Positions 44,547 to 56,735 of a DNA stretch of 58,006 nucleotides are shown here, piece after piece (position 1 is the first letter of the stretch; each line of letters starts with the position of its first letter). The stretch is taken from assembly GCF_004359215.1 (NCBI RefSeq), contig NC_090615.1, forward strand, positions 5,601,981-5,659,986, given 5' to 3'. The translations under genes and the position numbers were made by a program. The notes under the pieces were generated by a model. That model was given only the letters and a program-made list of their open reading frames with translations. It searched no databases and had not been told where the DNA came from. Source of the stretch: Bremia lactucae (taxonomy: Eukaryota > Oomycota > Peronosporomycetes > Peronosporales > Peronosporaceae).

Positions 44547-45346
44547 CGTTGGAAACGACGGCGGATCATCCGCAGACGGATGGTCAGACCGAACGGGTTA
44601 ACCGTGTTTTGGAGAATGTGCTTCGCAGTGTCTGCGTGAAAGAGCCGTCCCGATGGAATGCGCACACAGCACAAGTGGAATTCGTAATGAATAATGCGGT
44701 GCATTTGTCGACAGGGTTTTCCCCGTATTTTATGAATGGGTTGCGGCATCCGCGTACTCCCCTATCGTTGACAATAGCTTCTAATGTGGATGGAGGAGAG
44801 GCTGTCGCCGATGATATGAAAGGCCTAAATGGGGTGCGACCATCGGTCAAACGCAACTTACCGACGTTTATTAAAACTGGTGAATCCATTAGGCTACGTG
44901 TCAGGGACGCCATGGCTGCTGCTCAAGGCCTTCAAAAGGAAAGCAGTGACAGTTTTAGTCGTCGAAATACGCAAGTTCTTAAAATTGGTGATTTGGTGCT
45001 ACTTAATGCTAAGAACCTACCTATTCACGCGATATCAGCTGTCAAGAGTGCGAAGCTTTGTTCGCTTTTTGTGGGACCCTTCACGGTAATTGATCTGCAC
45101 GGCAATGCCTACACCTTGAAATTGCCATCCGCTATGGCAATACACCCGACATTCTATGTTGGCATGCTTAAAGCCTACCTTGATCCGGCGGACCGGTCTG
45201 TAACAGACGCCACAGTTGTCCCATCATCTGACGAAGGTCATCAGCCACAGGTGCAGCAGACTCTTCACTTGGTGGATGATTGGTCTTCCATGAAGGATTC
45301 GCAGGTGGTCCCAAAGGGTACGACGGACGACCCGAGGGGTGCGTAG
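44547..45346 (+). CDS. Integrase C-terminal part of Gypsy element C
   Basis: Open for about 265 codons. Starts with ADHPQTDGQTERVNRVLENV, holding the third catalytic residue (Glu), continues with FVMNNAVHLSTGFSPYFMNG, KIGDLVLLNAKNLP, CSLFVGPFTVIDLHGNAYTL and HPTFYVGMLKAYLDP, and ends without a clear chromodomain. The last 180 bases overlap an antisense ORF on the minus strand. It is cut from its own core by the inversion and cannot function. Confidence 0.8.
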
Positions 45347-46972
45347 ACTGGTGCGAGGGAGGTGCAGGAGCCTGCGTTGAGCTCGCAAGGTTGCGCTCAA
45401 GGATCTCCACCCGATCAAACAACGAAGCCAGCCGACGCCGATAGTCATTCAAGCCCTTGTTCATCGTCGCAGTCAATATACAATGCTGTCGACGAACTGG
45501 GTCGCAAGCTGCTCCAAGCGATGCCGTTGACGGCTCTGGATTCCTCACAATGTTTCACACGACGAACGTCCGCGTGTTCATGGTCCTCGAGGACGCGGAC
45601 GCGATCCCTCGAGGCGGGTAGGTCGTCTCGACAAATTGCTAAGCGATCCTGGCAGGAAGTCGGTGATTTTTGAAGGGGTCATTACTCCCCAGACGAACTC
45701 GATGAACCATGGTGGTATGATCCGTCCTCCTCAACCCTTGTTGGGTCACCATGGTGAGCGATACTTTCATGTGGAAAATTTGGTTTGACATCGCCGTAAG
45801 GCGGGAAGGCAGGAGTTCTGGGTAAAGTGGCGTGTTTTCCGAAGGCCCATAATACGTGGGAACCGGAGGACCGCCTCGTGGAGGACTGCGCGTGCCTCGT
45901 GAACGCTTATACGCGTTGCCACTCAATTGGTCCGCGCTAACCGAGCCTAAAAGGCTCTTCGTGTCGATGTCATGAGGAGGTCTCCCCTTCTGAATTTTAA
46001 TGATGACTTCTTGGAGAATGAGCGTCGGGGTGAGACTGTATCGATCGATACAACGATAGACGTCCCACCGCCGATCAGCAACCGCCTTGGCCATGTGAAA
46101 TCGAAGACGTCGAAGCGCCAACCAGTCGAGCAGGTGCGGCGTGTTGAAGAATTCGGGGATGGGATATCCCATGGCGGTGACCCACTGGGGGAATTGGTCT
46201 TCGTAAGCCTGTCGGCCGACGTCAGTGTCGTCATCTAGGACGAGTGGGCATTCGTCGACCTGCTCCACAGGCCTTTCTCGCTCCCGGCATCGTTGGAGGT
46301 ATTCCGCGTTGTCGGCTAGGGGCCAAACCTTCACTGCAAGCATTTGGTCCCTTGTCCGTGGGACGCAAGTGTCACGACGACGCTTGTGGCTCCTTGAGGG
46401 TCCGATGGACACAGTGGAGGTGCTTGTTCTCCGGTTTATATCGAACTTGTGGATCTCATGGAGACGTCGTCACGTGTTATACTCGCACAAGGTGGGTTCG
46501 ATTCTGGAGAAGGCGTGTCGGCAGTGATCGTCGCAATTGGGGCTTGATGAACGTCGGTGAATATCGAAGATGACGGTGATGAGCCGTACTCGCGAGCACA
46601 CTTCAGTCCTTGTGCACGCTCTTGCCGCTTGCGGCGGCGCGCGGCAGTTCGCAAAGCTGAAACAGCACGTGGCTTCTTATTCAAGTGATGTTTGAGCAGC
46701 GTGCTGCGTGAAGCTCTGCGACGCAGCTTGCCGAGCAGGTTGTTTCGCTCATGATCTTTCCCATGAGAGTTGTTTGCGTCCTGGTGAGCTGCTTCTCGTG
46801 AAAATGATGCCGTAGTATCCGGTGAATCATCACGCATGGTGTTTGACAGCTCAAGTGGTGTTCCTTCGGCGTTTCCGTTGGGCGTCGTGGCGTCTGTCGT
46901 TGTAGTGACTGTATCTGTCGATGGTGCCGTGGTCTGCGAGTGCTCTGGGGGCGTCTTGGGGTCGGTCGTCAT
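45168..46972 (-). pseudogene. Antisense accessory ORF of Gypsy element C, broken
   Basis: Three open runs on the strand opposite to pol: from an ATG at 46972 to about 46436 (Thr/Ser-rich start, then RTAARRRKRQERAQGLKC), 46412-45639 (DVGRQAYEDQFPQWVTAMGY, LLDWLALRRLRFHMAKAVAD, LILQEVIIKIQKG) and 45548-45168 (coiled coil DYRRRLASLFDRVEILERNL). A frameshift separates the first two and two stops the last two. It starts 86 bases inside the 3' LTR start and ends overlapping the pol end, the same layout as in family A, though I see no sequence similarity. Function unknown. Confidence 0.55.
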
Positions 46973-47057
46973 TGTGGTCGCTGCGGCGGCTTTGCGTGTG
47001 TGGGTGCCAGCGTGGCAGACTCGGTGGGTCACTTCCCTTCGGCTTTCCCCTTCCGAG

Positions 47058-47700
47058 TGTAACGGGGTTACATGGGACTGGGGTACTGGCACACTAAGGA
47101 TGTTTTTACTTTGTCATATAATCGGGATGTGTATTATTATATCAGGGAATATAGCTGGGTTATCGTTATGACTCAGCTAGGTACGAATGGCACGTATCGT
47201 CACCTCAAGTACGGAATATTAATGTTTAGTAGTACTAGATTAGTAGCATTTAGTAGCCTGATATATTTTTTTAGTTAGACTGCTAAATGATCTCAATGCA
47301 TAACAGTTAAGAACTTCCTCTGTGAGTTGCTGTGTGACCCTCGACGAGACAGTTACCTTGTTGACGTTAGGCGGGTTCAGCTTCGCAACATACTGCGTCT
47401 TCATGTTTTCAGCAATGGATAAATTGTGGATGAGTGTTGTAGCGCCATCACCCTTTTCCACTGAACTTATAACAACTATGAGGTGATGGCATCGGTGTCG
47501 ACTCATTGTAGTCAACAGGTAGCGACAAATCGACATCCCCATTGTGCAAGTGGGATGGATCATTAAGTCCAGTTAAAGCAGCGCGAAAGCAGCAGCAATA
47601 GCTGTCGGCGTTGTGACTGAGACACTTCGCAACGGTGGCGATTTACCGCGGCGCGTGCGTGCCTATAAAAGTGCAGCTACTTCTCAGTTGGTAAGAATCA
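47058..47700 (+). repeat. Probable 3' LTR of element C
   Basis: Begins TGTAACGGGGTTACATGGGA, with the same TGTAACGGGG start and internal palindrome as the other LTRs, right after the antisense ORF. A TATAAA box lies at about 47664. The 3' border is not found, so the end is approximate. Confidence 0.5.
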
Positions 47701-48790
47701 CAACATCTGTCCTTTAAACCAGTATCCAGATTGGAGAGTCTGACGCAAAAGCGCCTGACCTTAAAGCTCAACCGACGGCACATGATCGTGTCCAGTCGGT
47801 ATCACAATTTAGCTCTCTTAAACGCGTCGTTATCGATGCTCATAATTATCATGGCGTCTACAATTCATGGAACGCCCAGGAAATATCAGTCGGCCGTGCT
47901 TCCCCGATCCCGGTCGTATTACGTTCGAATGGAACAACCGATACGACTGCACCAGTTTTCAGCCACGTAGCGATGTGGCAAAACAATGATCACAGCGAAT
48001 AAAATTCGCTCGCTTACGTTTGAGAGAACTCATTAGCGGTACTGTACCCTCTGCTTCTAATGATCACGCTACTCCAGCTAATCCGTTTGGAACTAGCGGA
48101 GCAACTTAAACTAATGCTCCTTTTCATAGGCAGACATAGTCCCGGCTCGTCGAGGCGCAGGGCGTTGACCGGTTTCCAAGATTCGAAACTCTTCGGGTGT
48201 CCTCTGCAATAGACGAGGATCTTAAGGTTATGCTTGACGGAGCAGTAGAAAAGCAACCTTTCAACAAGGAGCGTTGGTTATCAACAGGACAAATCGCTAC
48301 TTTTATCGGGCGCCACTAATGCAGGTGGCGCCCGATAAAAGTAGCGATTTGTCCCACCTAGTCGAGGCACCCTATCCTGCTTTTGATAAGCCACAGCACT
48401 AAGCGCTACTGAACGACGAATCGGGGATCTCAAAAGCAATTTTTAAAGATTCGCGACTGAATTCGGATCTCGACAATGATTCGCTCGAAGAATCGCCAGG
48501 GTTACCAAAAGGCTGAAACTTTGACTGGACCTTTAAAGAAGCTGATGCTGAGAGATCCGCGTCACGTGCGCGCTCTCTAACTTCATAAAACGGCGGGAGG
48601 AGTTTGTCGGCGGAAGTCTTCCACCTTCCTCGTCACACTCACCCGATCGACGCTCGACCCACGATCAACGTCGCCATCGCAATCTTTAGACGGAGGATTC
48701 CATTGCCAACACCGTGGACCGGAAAAAAACCGAACTCAGACAAACCTGGAAGAGCAAATGTTCTTTCATTTATATTAATGATCTTATGAG
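47701..48790 (+). pseudogene. Further Gypsy remnant (Gag-like region and integrase end)
   Basis: One frame at 47705-47990 reads SQFSSLKRVVIDAHNYHGVY and FSHVAMWQNNDHSE and may be an element Gag or an unrelated retroelement ORF; I do not recognise it. At about 48700-48790 DKPGRANVLSF marks the family-A type integrase end. Stops between. Confidence 0.4.
48287..48354. repeat. Perfect 30-bp inverted duplication, 8-nt loop
   Basis: Arms 48287-48316 (starting GGACAAATCGCTAC) and 48325-48354 are exact reverse complements with loop TAATGCAG. A reading frame passes through both arms without a stop. Confidence 0.9.
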
Positions 48791-48799
48791 GGTGTGCGA

Positions 48800-51700
48800 T
48801 TTCGTCTGGATCAACAAACTGTTTCAGACGACACACGTAAGAGACAGGGGTGCGTCTTCATATACGGCGGGCGGGGCGAGCCTATAATTGGGTCTATTAC
48901 CTCCTCGACTACCGTAAATGGGCCGACAAAACCCGCCAGTAATTTCGTAGTCCCTTCATGCAGAGCAGACCTTCATTTTTAGGTAGAGTAGCAGCACTTA
49001 ATAGTACAATTTTTATTATTAGAAAGCATCCATTATTTGCGACCATGTTGGCTCACACTTTGTTTCTGCTTGTCCTGTGCTTGCTACCGCGTCACAGACT
49101 TTCGTGTGATGCTATTGCTCATTCACAAAGAGTTGACCCTCTCACGCTTTTAGCATCAAACTCGCCTGTTGCACCACCGAGATGTCGGTCATAGGACGTA
49201 GTTGTCAATAATAAAACACCCTTATTGTTTAGGAGCACATGCATTGCTTGCCGTGACTCTATATTGACCATTGCTAAATCGGCAGGCAAGTTTCGGTCGT
49301 TTGACATAAAACCATCAAGGGTCATCGTCATATTGACGAAACTATGTCCCATTTCGCACCGAGCGTAGCGAGAGTCACTCCCTCACTAAGAATTTTGCTG
49401 CTCACAAAAATGACACTGGCGTCCAAGGATGGCGCAGTCCGTTTATATATATAAATATATCGTCCGTACAAGCGTGGACACTGTTATTAATTGCGAGCTC
49501 CCAGGAGGGCAATCGCTTGGTCCATTTATTAGATAGCAAACCGTGCGCAATACATCCGCCACGACCCCATTGGCACATTTTGTTTCGTCATCGGTTTGTG
49601 TAGATTGGCTGTTGACATGTGAAGCTTTCTACTCTGCTCCTCAGCCCATGACGCTAAAAAGTCGACGTAAACGAGGATCCTAATCCAATATTATGGACTC
49701 AGTCATTTCGTGTAGTCGATACACGTGATCCAGAAAATTGAAAGCTGCCTCCTCGCTTGAGATCGTGGTGCAACAGCGTGCTAAATGCATCGTTTTACTC
49801 AGTCCGTCTACAAAGACAACGAGCCCCGTCTGACCCTTGTAGTCAGGTGGCATGCCAAACATGAAGTTCAGACTGACTGACATTCAACAATTATTATATT
49901 ATATACTTGGAATCGGCTGCGGTTTTAATGGCGCACTGCTGGACAATTGAGGCTATATGCGCTGACACTATTGAATAAAGGGTGCCACCCACCGATATAG
50001 GCGGAGCCGCCAAAATTCCATTGATACTCGTAAAAATATCTTTACACGCTCCAAATACTAACTCGATGGTGAATCATGGAGCTCGTAAAATAACTTCGGC
50101 TTGAGATCTGTGTCATGAGCGACATAGATTCTCAAGGGATCACAAGTTGACAGCTGATACCATAACAGGCCATCGCATTTGCTAAACGTCTTAGCTTAGC
50201 CTTCAGGTGCGACGAAAGGGAGACCTTTATCCACCAAAATGATTTAACAGCAGGTGACAATGTTTGCTCTGACTGTAACTCCATTTTATTTGGGAGATGA
50301 ACGAGCTCGTCACTAATAGACCGTCATTGCTGCCAACGTTGACGAATCAACTTGTGCTTTAGCACAAGACACACTTTCTTGGTGTCTTGCCTCGAAGTCT
50401 GGTATGTGTGATAACGCGTCAGCCAAGACATTCGACTTACCCGGCTTGTATTTAGCTTTGAAATATAATTTAGAAAACAATGTAAGCCACCTTGCCATTC
50501 TTTGCGAGAGGTGCGGTGAGTTCAATGTAGTCTGATTTGTATAACTTCACATGTCGTGGAGTTGGCCATTTCTCTAGTGACTTTACCTTGTCTGGGTCTG
50601 CTCGTACACTATATGTACCTACATAGCAGCCCAGCGCAGATATATCGGGGACCCCTATGACGCACCGTTTTGTACGTTGACGTGCCATTGAGCATCACCC
50701 AGAGTCTTCAACACAGCATCCAAATGACACTTGTGAGACTCTTTTACACTCAACCCGCTCTCGGCCCTAGTGACCACGAATACATCGTCAAAGTAACGCG
50801 ATATTGTGAGCATTCGCTCGGTTGAATGTCGTCGGTGCGTTTTCAATCCTTAAGGCATCACAAGCCACTCCCAAAGAATACCGCTAGGGGTTCTTACTGT
50901 CGTTTTGGATACATCGGGCTCTCTCATAATAACCTGATAATGACCATCTTTTAAATTCAACGCGTAAAAGATAGTCAAATTTTCTATGGAGTTAAACAAG
51001 ACATTAGTTCTCGAAACTGGCGTTTGCGCCGGTATGATGGCCTGAGGGTGAGCCTCAATATCGATCAGGCTCATTTCTCTTTTCTCTCCAAACATCATCG
51101 GAAGTTGGCTGAGCACTTGGCGCAGGAGCTTGATGAACAAGCCCTGGTAAAACTCTTGGGTAGTCCTTCTGAGCATTATATTGCTCAGTTTGAGCAGTTT
51201 GAGGTCTTTGTGCTCGGACAGTGAACGGACCCGTCCGATACACAAAGTCATGCTGCGAGGAGTCCGTCCTTAAGACCAGGCTCGGTACGAGGCTCTTAAC
51301 AGAACTGCTGAGAAGCTCTCCATCCGGCCGTATCAGCCGATGCCCATTTAGATGAACACACCCAAACTCGATGGAACTGCAGCGCACACGATTTTCCACC
51401 GGCTGTTTGCCGTGGAGCAATGCGGTGTGGCGCAGCTCATCGAGGACGACACCCGGATGGTGTCATCCTCGGGTGCACCACAAAATAGGGATCTACATCC
51501 TCACTGCGCAAGTTGGATGGATCGTTCAGCCCAGTAAAAGACGAAGTGCTTATTTATATACGGCGGGAGCGTGAGGCTATAATTTAGGTCGCTCAATGAA
51601 ACGCGGCAGTAGTCTTGTAATGCCACCATGTAATAATAATAGCTGGTGTTCAGATAAAGTGGCAGTACTTCATAGTACTTTTCTCCGACTCTAAAGCGGT

Positions 51701-52300
51701 ATTGCTTTTACGACCATGCTGACTGGCGTCTGAAGATGGCGCAGTCCGTTTATATAAATCGCTGTCTCACCCATACTGGCGTGGACATCGCTATAATAGC
51801 GAGCTCCACGAAGGTCAATTGTTTGACTCCATTCCTCAGGAACTGTTATCGTTCACAATACATCCACCACGACCCGATTGACAGGTTTTGTTTGGTCATG
51901 GAGCTTGCTACCTAGCCGCTCAAACGCATGAAGCCAAAACCTCGACATATACGTGTATCCCAATCAAATACTATGGACTTGGGCATCCCGTAAAGTGCGC
52001 CGTTGAAGCCGCTGTCGGTTCTCAAGAATTGTTAGAGTCGTTCAGCTCTGGGTTTCATGTTTGGCACCGACGGGGCTCATCGTCTTTGTAGACAGACTGA
52101 GCAAAATGGTGCGTTTGGCACCACGTAGCGCCACGATCTCAGGCAAGAAGGTAATTCTCTTGTTCCTGAACTAATTGTATCGACTGTCGGTGCTACATAA
52201 ATAATGGTTTTAGCAAGGACATTTTCTTTAACGCCCACTTGGTTCGTGTAGGCGTTCAAAAATCGGATATGCATCACAAACTGGTGCAATGAGTGACGTG
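48800..52300 (-). pseudogene. Gypsy element E, pol remnants, minus strand
   Basis: Visible: RT start (SLIDIEAHPQAIIPAQTPVS, LNLKDGHYQVIMREPD, PSGILWEWLVMP at 50850-51060), RT with intact YFDD (ISRYFDDVFVVTRAESGL near 50770), RT end and RNase H (NSPHLSQRMARWLTLFSKLY, KPGKSNVLADALSHIPDFE at 50390-50525), and integrase (GQTGLVVFVDGLSKTMHLAR at 49780). Two related integrase pieces occur in the same direction at 48830-49750 and 51540-52020; around 52050-52170 a core piece (LIVFVDRLSKMVRLAP) runs on the plus strand, so the copy is rearranged. No intact frame. Confidence 0.65.
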
Positions 52301-52535
52301 TTTCACCAGCGCATGCAATCAGGGGTACTGATTCTGGACTTTTATTAAATTAATTGCTTTCTGCTCCTTTACCCGCTGCGTTCTTTCATGTTCATATATA
52401 GGCTTTAAAAGACATACACTTTTGGACTGCATCTCAAATAAATACCAATAATGCAAAATTACAAGGACATACATAACGGTCTTCCCCTGTCAGCCCTTGT
52501 CAGTCACTGTGGTGACTGTTGGACAAGGGAGGTGA

Positions 52536-53040
52536 CGTAACGGGGTGTACCGTTACATAAATAATATTTTCAAAATAGTAATAATTATTGGTATGTTTCG
52601 CTAAAGGAAATAAGCAAAGGAGTACATATAATTATCTTCTTAATTATTTGACTCAATAGTTCCAGTTTTACAAGTCTAGTAATATATATGCAATAAGACA
52701 TCAGTTCTATTAATTGGTTGATTTAAGTTTAGATCATACGCCAATCGTTACAAGACACCATTGTGCGGTGAGCAAGGAGGCGCCAAACATTGTTTGTCAT
52801 TAATATAATAAAATCAGTAGTAGAAAGGAGATCGTTACGTAGAAGCTTAATATACTAATAAAATTTTATTTTTTCTCTATTCTAAAGCTTTAGACTAGAC
52901 CTTTAAGCTATGTCATCTTAGCTTCAAAAACCTTTCTCTGAAACTTTGTGTACGTGAAGTTTCGAGGCCCCTCTTCTACAGTGTAATCAGTGTAGTTGAG
53001 TAGAACTGTAATCAGTACTAGTGTAAGGAGCCCCGTTACA
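52536..53040 (+). repeat. Solo LTR of family A, complete
   Basis: 505 bp from CGTAACGGGGTGTACCGTTA (first T changed to C) to AAGGAGCCCCGTTACA. It is the only uninterrupted plus-reading copy and served as reference for the LTR borders. No internal element sequence is attached. Flanking pentamers (GGTGA and CTATG) do not match. Confidence 0.8.
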
Positions 53041-53472
53041 CTATGCTTCGGCTATCGGCAACCGTTCCGAATATATATCAGAAGGTACATTTTATGAGCT
53101 CTGTAATAAATGCATATTCTTTAATAGCAGTCACGATTAAATAATAACGTTTAACCAGTTAATAATTAAGCGGTCAAACTTATATAGTTACGATTAATCT
53201 TCGTGTAACATTACCGGTTTAACAGATACTGACAAGCAATATAGATTCCCAAAAAAAAATTGTTGTTGTAATCATGTTATTTAGGAGGACCGTTTATATC
53301 CACTCAGTTTTACGTATAATTTCCGTCATTTCTAGATGTTTGGTTCTTTTTCAAACTGAGTCGACCACGCCGTGTCACAAGCTTCCTTCATGTGAATGAT
53401 TTTGTATGTTACAGTTTTAAGGCTAATTTTGTTTGCCTATTCTTTCCTTGAGAACGCAAAGCGTGCCGTTAG
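53041..53472. other. AT-rich non-coding DNA
   Basis: No gene or known repeat recognised. Confidence 0.4.
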
Positions 53473-56400
53473 TGTAAATGGGGACACCTTTCGCTAGTAT
53501 TGCAAAGGGAGGTTTAAAGTAGCTTAAGGATCTTGCAAATTCACTAAAGGTCAATACCAAAAGGCTAAATATATAGAATAAGTAAAAACTGTATTGATAC
53601 GTTTAAGTTTCTTCGTAACGATCTTTTTATCTACTGACTTTAATGTATTGATATTAAATTATGTATTGCGACCCCATCTGCACCGCTCATTCGTACATCT
53701 AGCAGCGATTGGCGTTTTTTCAAACTCTAATGTTTGTGCGTCTTGCAGCGATTGGCGGGGTAGAAGTGGTATTTTTCTTGCAGCAAACATACTTCTTATA
53801 ATTTGCATAAAACTTATTCTTACGCTTAAGTGTAAGAACTTTTTGGACGTCGGTGACTTAACGTCGACTTTCGTTCATGGCTCGCTATGAATGAAGACGG
53901 CATTTAAATAATCTGGTTCGGAATCTTGCACCGATCTCAACATGTTTACGACACCCCTTCAAAAATGTACCAAATGCATTACTAAGCGCCTTTGAATTAA
54001 GCAGCCACTCCTTTAGTTCTTCTTCGTGTATTTACTGCTATGAAAGGAATTTCTATTCACGCATTAGGAAACTCCATCAGATCCACTGACGATAAGATGT
54101 TACTTTTTAACAATCCTTCAATGATTATGTCGTTTTGTGGTATCGGCGTTCGAGCCGGTACCGTTGCAGCATTCAATTTATTAAATGCGTGCTCTATTTG
54201 CCCTTCCTCGTATTGCTTTACGCGCACAGAGGGTCGGAGAGCTTGTCGATCGCTAATACTTAATTACGAGGCAGTGGCCACTGCTTTATGTCACAGTTTT
54301 TTTTAACGTGGTATCAGGTCAATTTGTGTTGGGCACCTTAATCCTTATACAGTCGCATGGTGCGGCTTGCATACTGCATAAGACTTTAACAACACACTGT
54401 GGAGTTGGATTCCGACGGCTATGCACAAGCACAGGCAGCGTCAAAGGTCCACCATTGCGATATGAAACTAATTATCGACGGCTGTCCACAAGCACATGCA
54501 GCGTCAAAGATTCCACTTGAATAAATCGGATGGGTCGATACAAGAATGCTTGCTTAAGAAAAGCAATTTCCGAGAAACTATTAAAAGTTTGTCTGTAAGA
54601 GATAGTGCGAAAACTATAGATTGCCTATAAAGTCTGATGTAAACGATCTCGCTGTAGTTGCGCAAAAGCAGCTGAGGTAGTTGGGGCGGATACTCTCCAA
54701 ATAAATAAGGAATAAGTGTAATAATATTTGAGAGAAAAAGTCCAAAGATATTGAGGAAAAAGTCCCCACATACCTTTAAAAACTGGGTCACAAGGCATTG
54801 AATGTCAGAGTAAACAACTGATCAGGTGTAGGCGCTTGTACACCTGATCTGATGGTGCCTCCGAAGTTAACTTCGGATATAGCTCAATTGCCAACGCTAG
54901 AACCGAAACGGCTCATGCGTGATCTGCGGAATGGCAAAGTCAAGCAGATTTGCTTACTTGTCACAGATGACAAGCACGTGGCCGATATTCGGTCAGCAAT
55001 AGTATTTCTTGAGAGCGAACGCGTTTTCAGCAGCTCGTCGACGGATTGAATATTTTTTATATCTTAATCCTGGGAGTTGTACAACTCAAATCCTTACAAA
55101 TAAAGGAATTATTTGAGTTTGAGGATGTGTTCCGTGCTTCGGTTAGAGAGGCAATCGCACGACATCAACACGCTTGTGGACGCTCCAAGGCGTTCATCTT
55201 CACGGCTTCAGGCTGCCAATTAATGCATGGCTTGTACTTTCCGGGCATTAATTAAAATAGGATGAAATTAAGTTTGCGTACAAATCCAGAACTATGAAAT
55301 TATTATCGTATGTTGTACTCTTTATTTGTGTGGTGGATACCAAATCAACGTTTCCGATCTGTTACAGATGCATCTGTTGCTACGCGTACTGTCATCCTCG
55401 TCTGAGGTACATCGCGCATAACGAGCTCGAGCCTGCAATCTTCTAGCGATCGGTGTCACATGAGATGGGTCGACGCTTCACAATCGACACAGGACTTTAG
55501 TGACAATTTATTTGATACTTAGATTAGCAAGATGATGAGGTAAACCACATCATTACTGTTGAAATGGGTAGTGCGGAGCTTCCCACCCACTCCGACCGTT
55601 ATTGACGATCTACCCCGCCGTTGCGATTTCGCAACAGCGTCGAACCCACATGCTCCGCTATTCCTAGCGAAAGATTAATCGTTTCGCTCAGTGTTTTCAG
55701 GCACTGGGCGTGGGGCACTACACTTGTCTTTTGATAGCAATTGCACTTTCGGAAACGCTTGTAAAGTGAGAGCGAGTTTTTTGCTCTTCACATAAGAGAG
55801 GTCCATTGGTATGAAACCTTCGAGTTTTTGTCGTCTCGGTGGAAAATAAGCCCCCGAGTTCGCTTAATCCAGCGTCTCCAATTCGAACTGGAACAGGTGG
55901 GCCTGGAAGGAACCTTTCAACCCTTAATGAGCACAGTAATTGTGTTTGTTTATCGATGGGCTTACAAACGATACAAATCACACGGTATCGTATGTGCTGG
56001 GCATAAGCGTGAAGGTCACGCTTGTCGTGTTTCGAGCCCAGGAGCTCTGCTCGAGCCTTGAATTCGGCACGTGGTGCCTCCAAATTTTGCCTAAGCTGGG
56101 TCTTCAAGACCTCATACGACCAAACACTTATGGGTCGTGAAGCTTGAGCTCTAAAACATAAGATTTGGCGAGTCCGGTCAAGTTGAACATGCCAAACTTT
56201 AATTTCGTAGCATTGTCATCGACGCGGCGAGCTTCTATAGTTGTCTAATTCGACATGCCATTTTTTAATAAAGAGCCTCCCTTGACTGCCTTGTAATTGG
56301 AGATTTCTATCTTCACGATTTTGGGCGACGCGAATGCGTCGGCCCGCTAGCAGCATGTAAATGCTGCTATCTTAACAGTGTCAACTGCTGAGCAACCTGT

Positions 56401-56735
56401 CCTCTCAACGCTACTGCGTGCTAAGAGCCTTGCTGGTGAAGCAGGGGTAGCTTTTCTCGGGCAACGTCGAATTCATGTTGTACGAGCTCAGCGATCGACG
56501 CGTGTTGTTCGTCTTTCTGTAAAGTGAACAACGTTTAGCTTACAACTGGTCTGCCTACGGCTGAGCTCAAACGCTCGATCACCTTCCATTATAAGCATCG
56601 AAGTGAGTGAAACTTTCACGCGTTGCGTCGAAGTCTTCTTAAGGAGATTAGAAACTCCGTGCTTGTTCATCAAACATGACCATGATGGGTAGTACGTGCG
56701 TGGCCGTTTAATGGACCACAAAGTGATACCAGAGG
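53473..56735 (-). mobile_element. Gypsy element F (family A), internally deleted and rearranged
   Basis: A truncated 3' LTR (53473-53765, plus reading TGTAAATGGGGACACC) is followed directly by RT sequence on the minus strand (53766-54300, matching 8440-9010), so the antisense gene, integrase and RNase H are deleted. Next comes a block in reversed direction (54380-55090), then protease (about 55380-55500, D-C-E instead of D-C-G), gag (55718-56107 and on to about 56600) and the exact primer site TGGTATCA (56724-56731, minus). All frames broken. Confidence 0.7.
54380..55090 (+). repeat. Inverted block within element F (protease-RT spacer)
   Basis: Reads collinear with plus-strand element B 36440-37150 (for example TTGCCAACGCTA, CACGTGGCCGA, TTCAGCAGCTCGTC), while the protease and RT on either side are on the minus strand. 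Element A has this spacer in the same direction as its pol. It also contains a repeated GACGGCT...CACAAGCACA unit (54410 and 54477). Confidence 0.7.
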
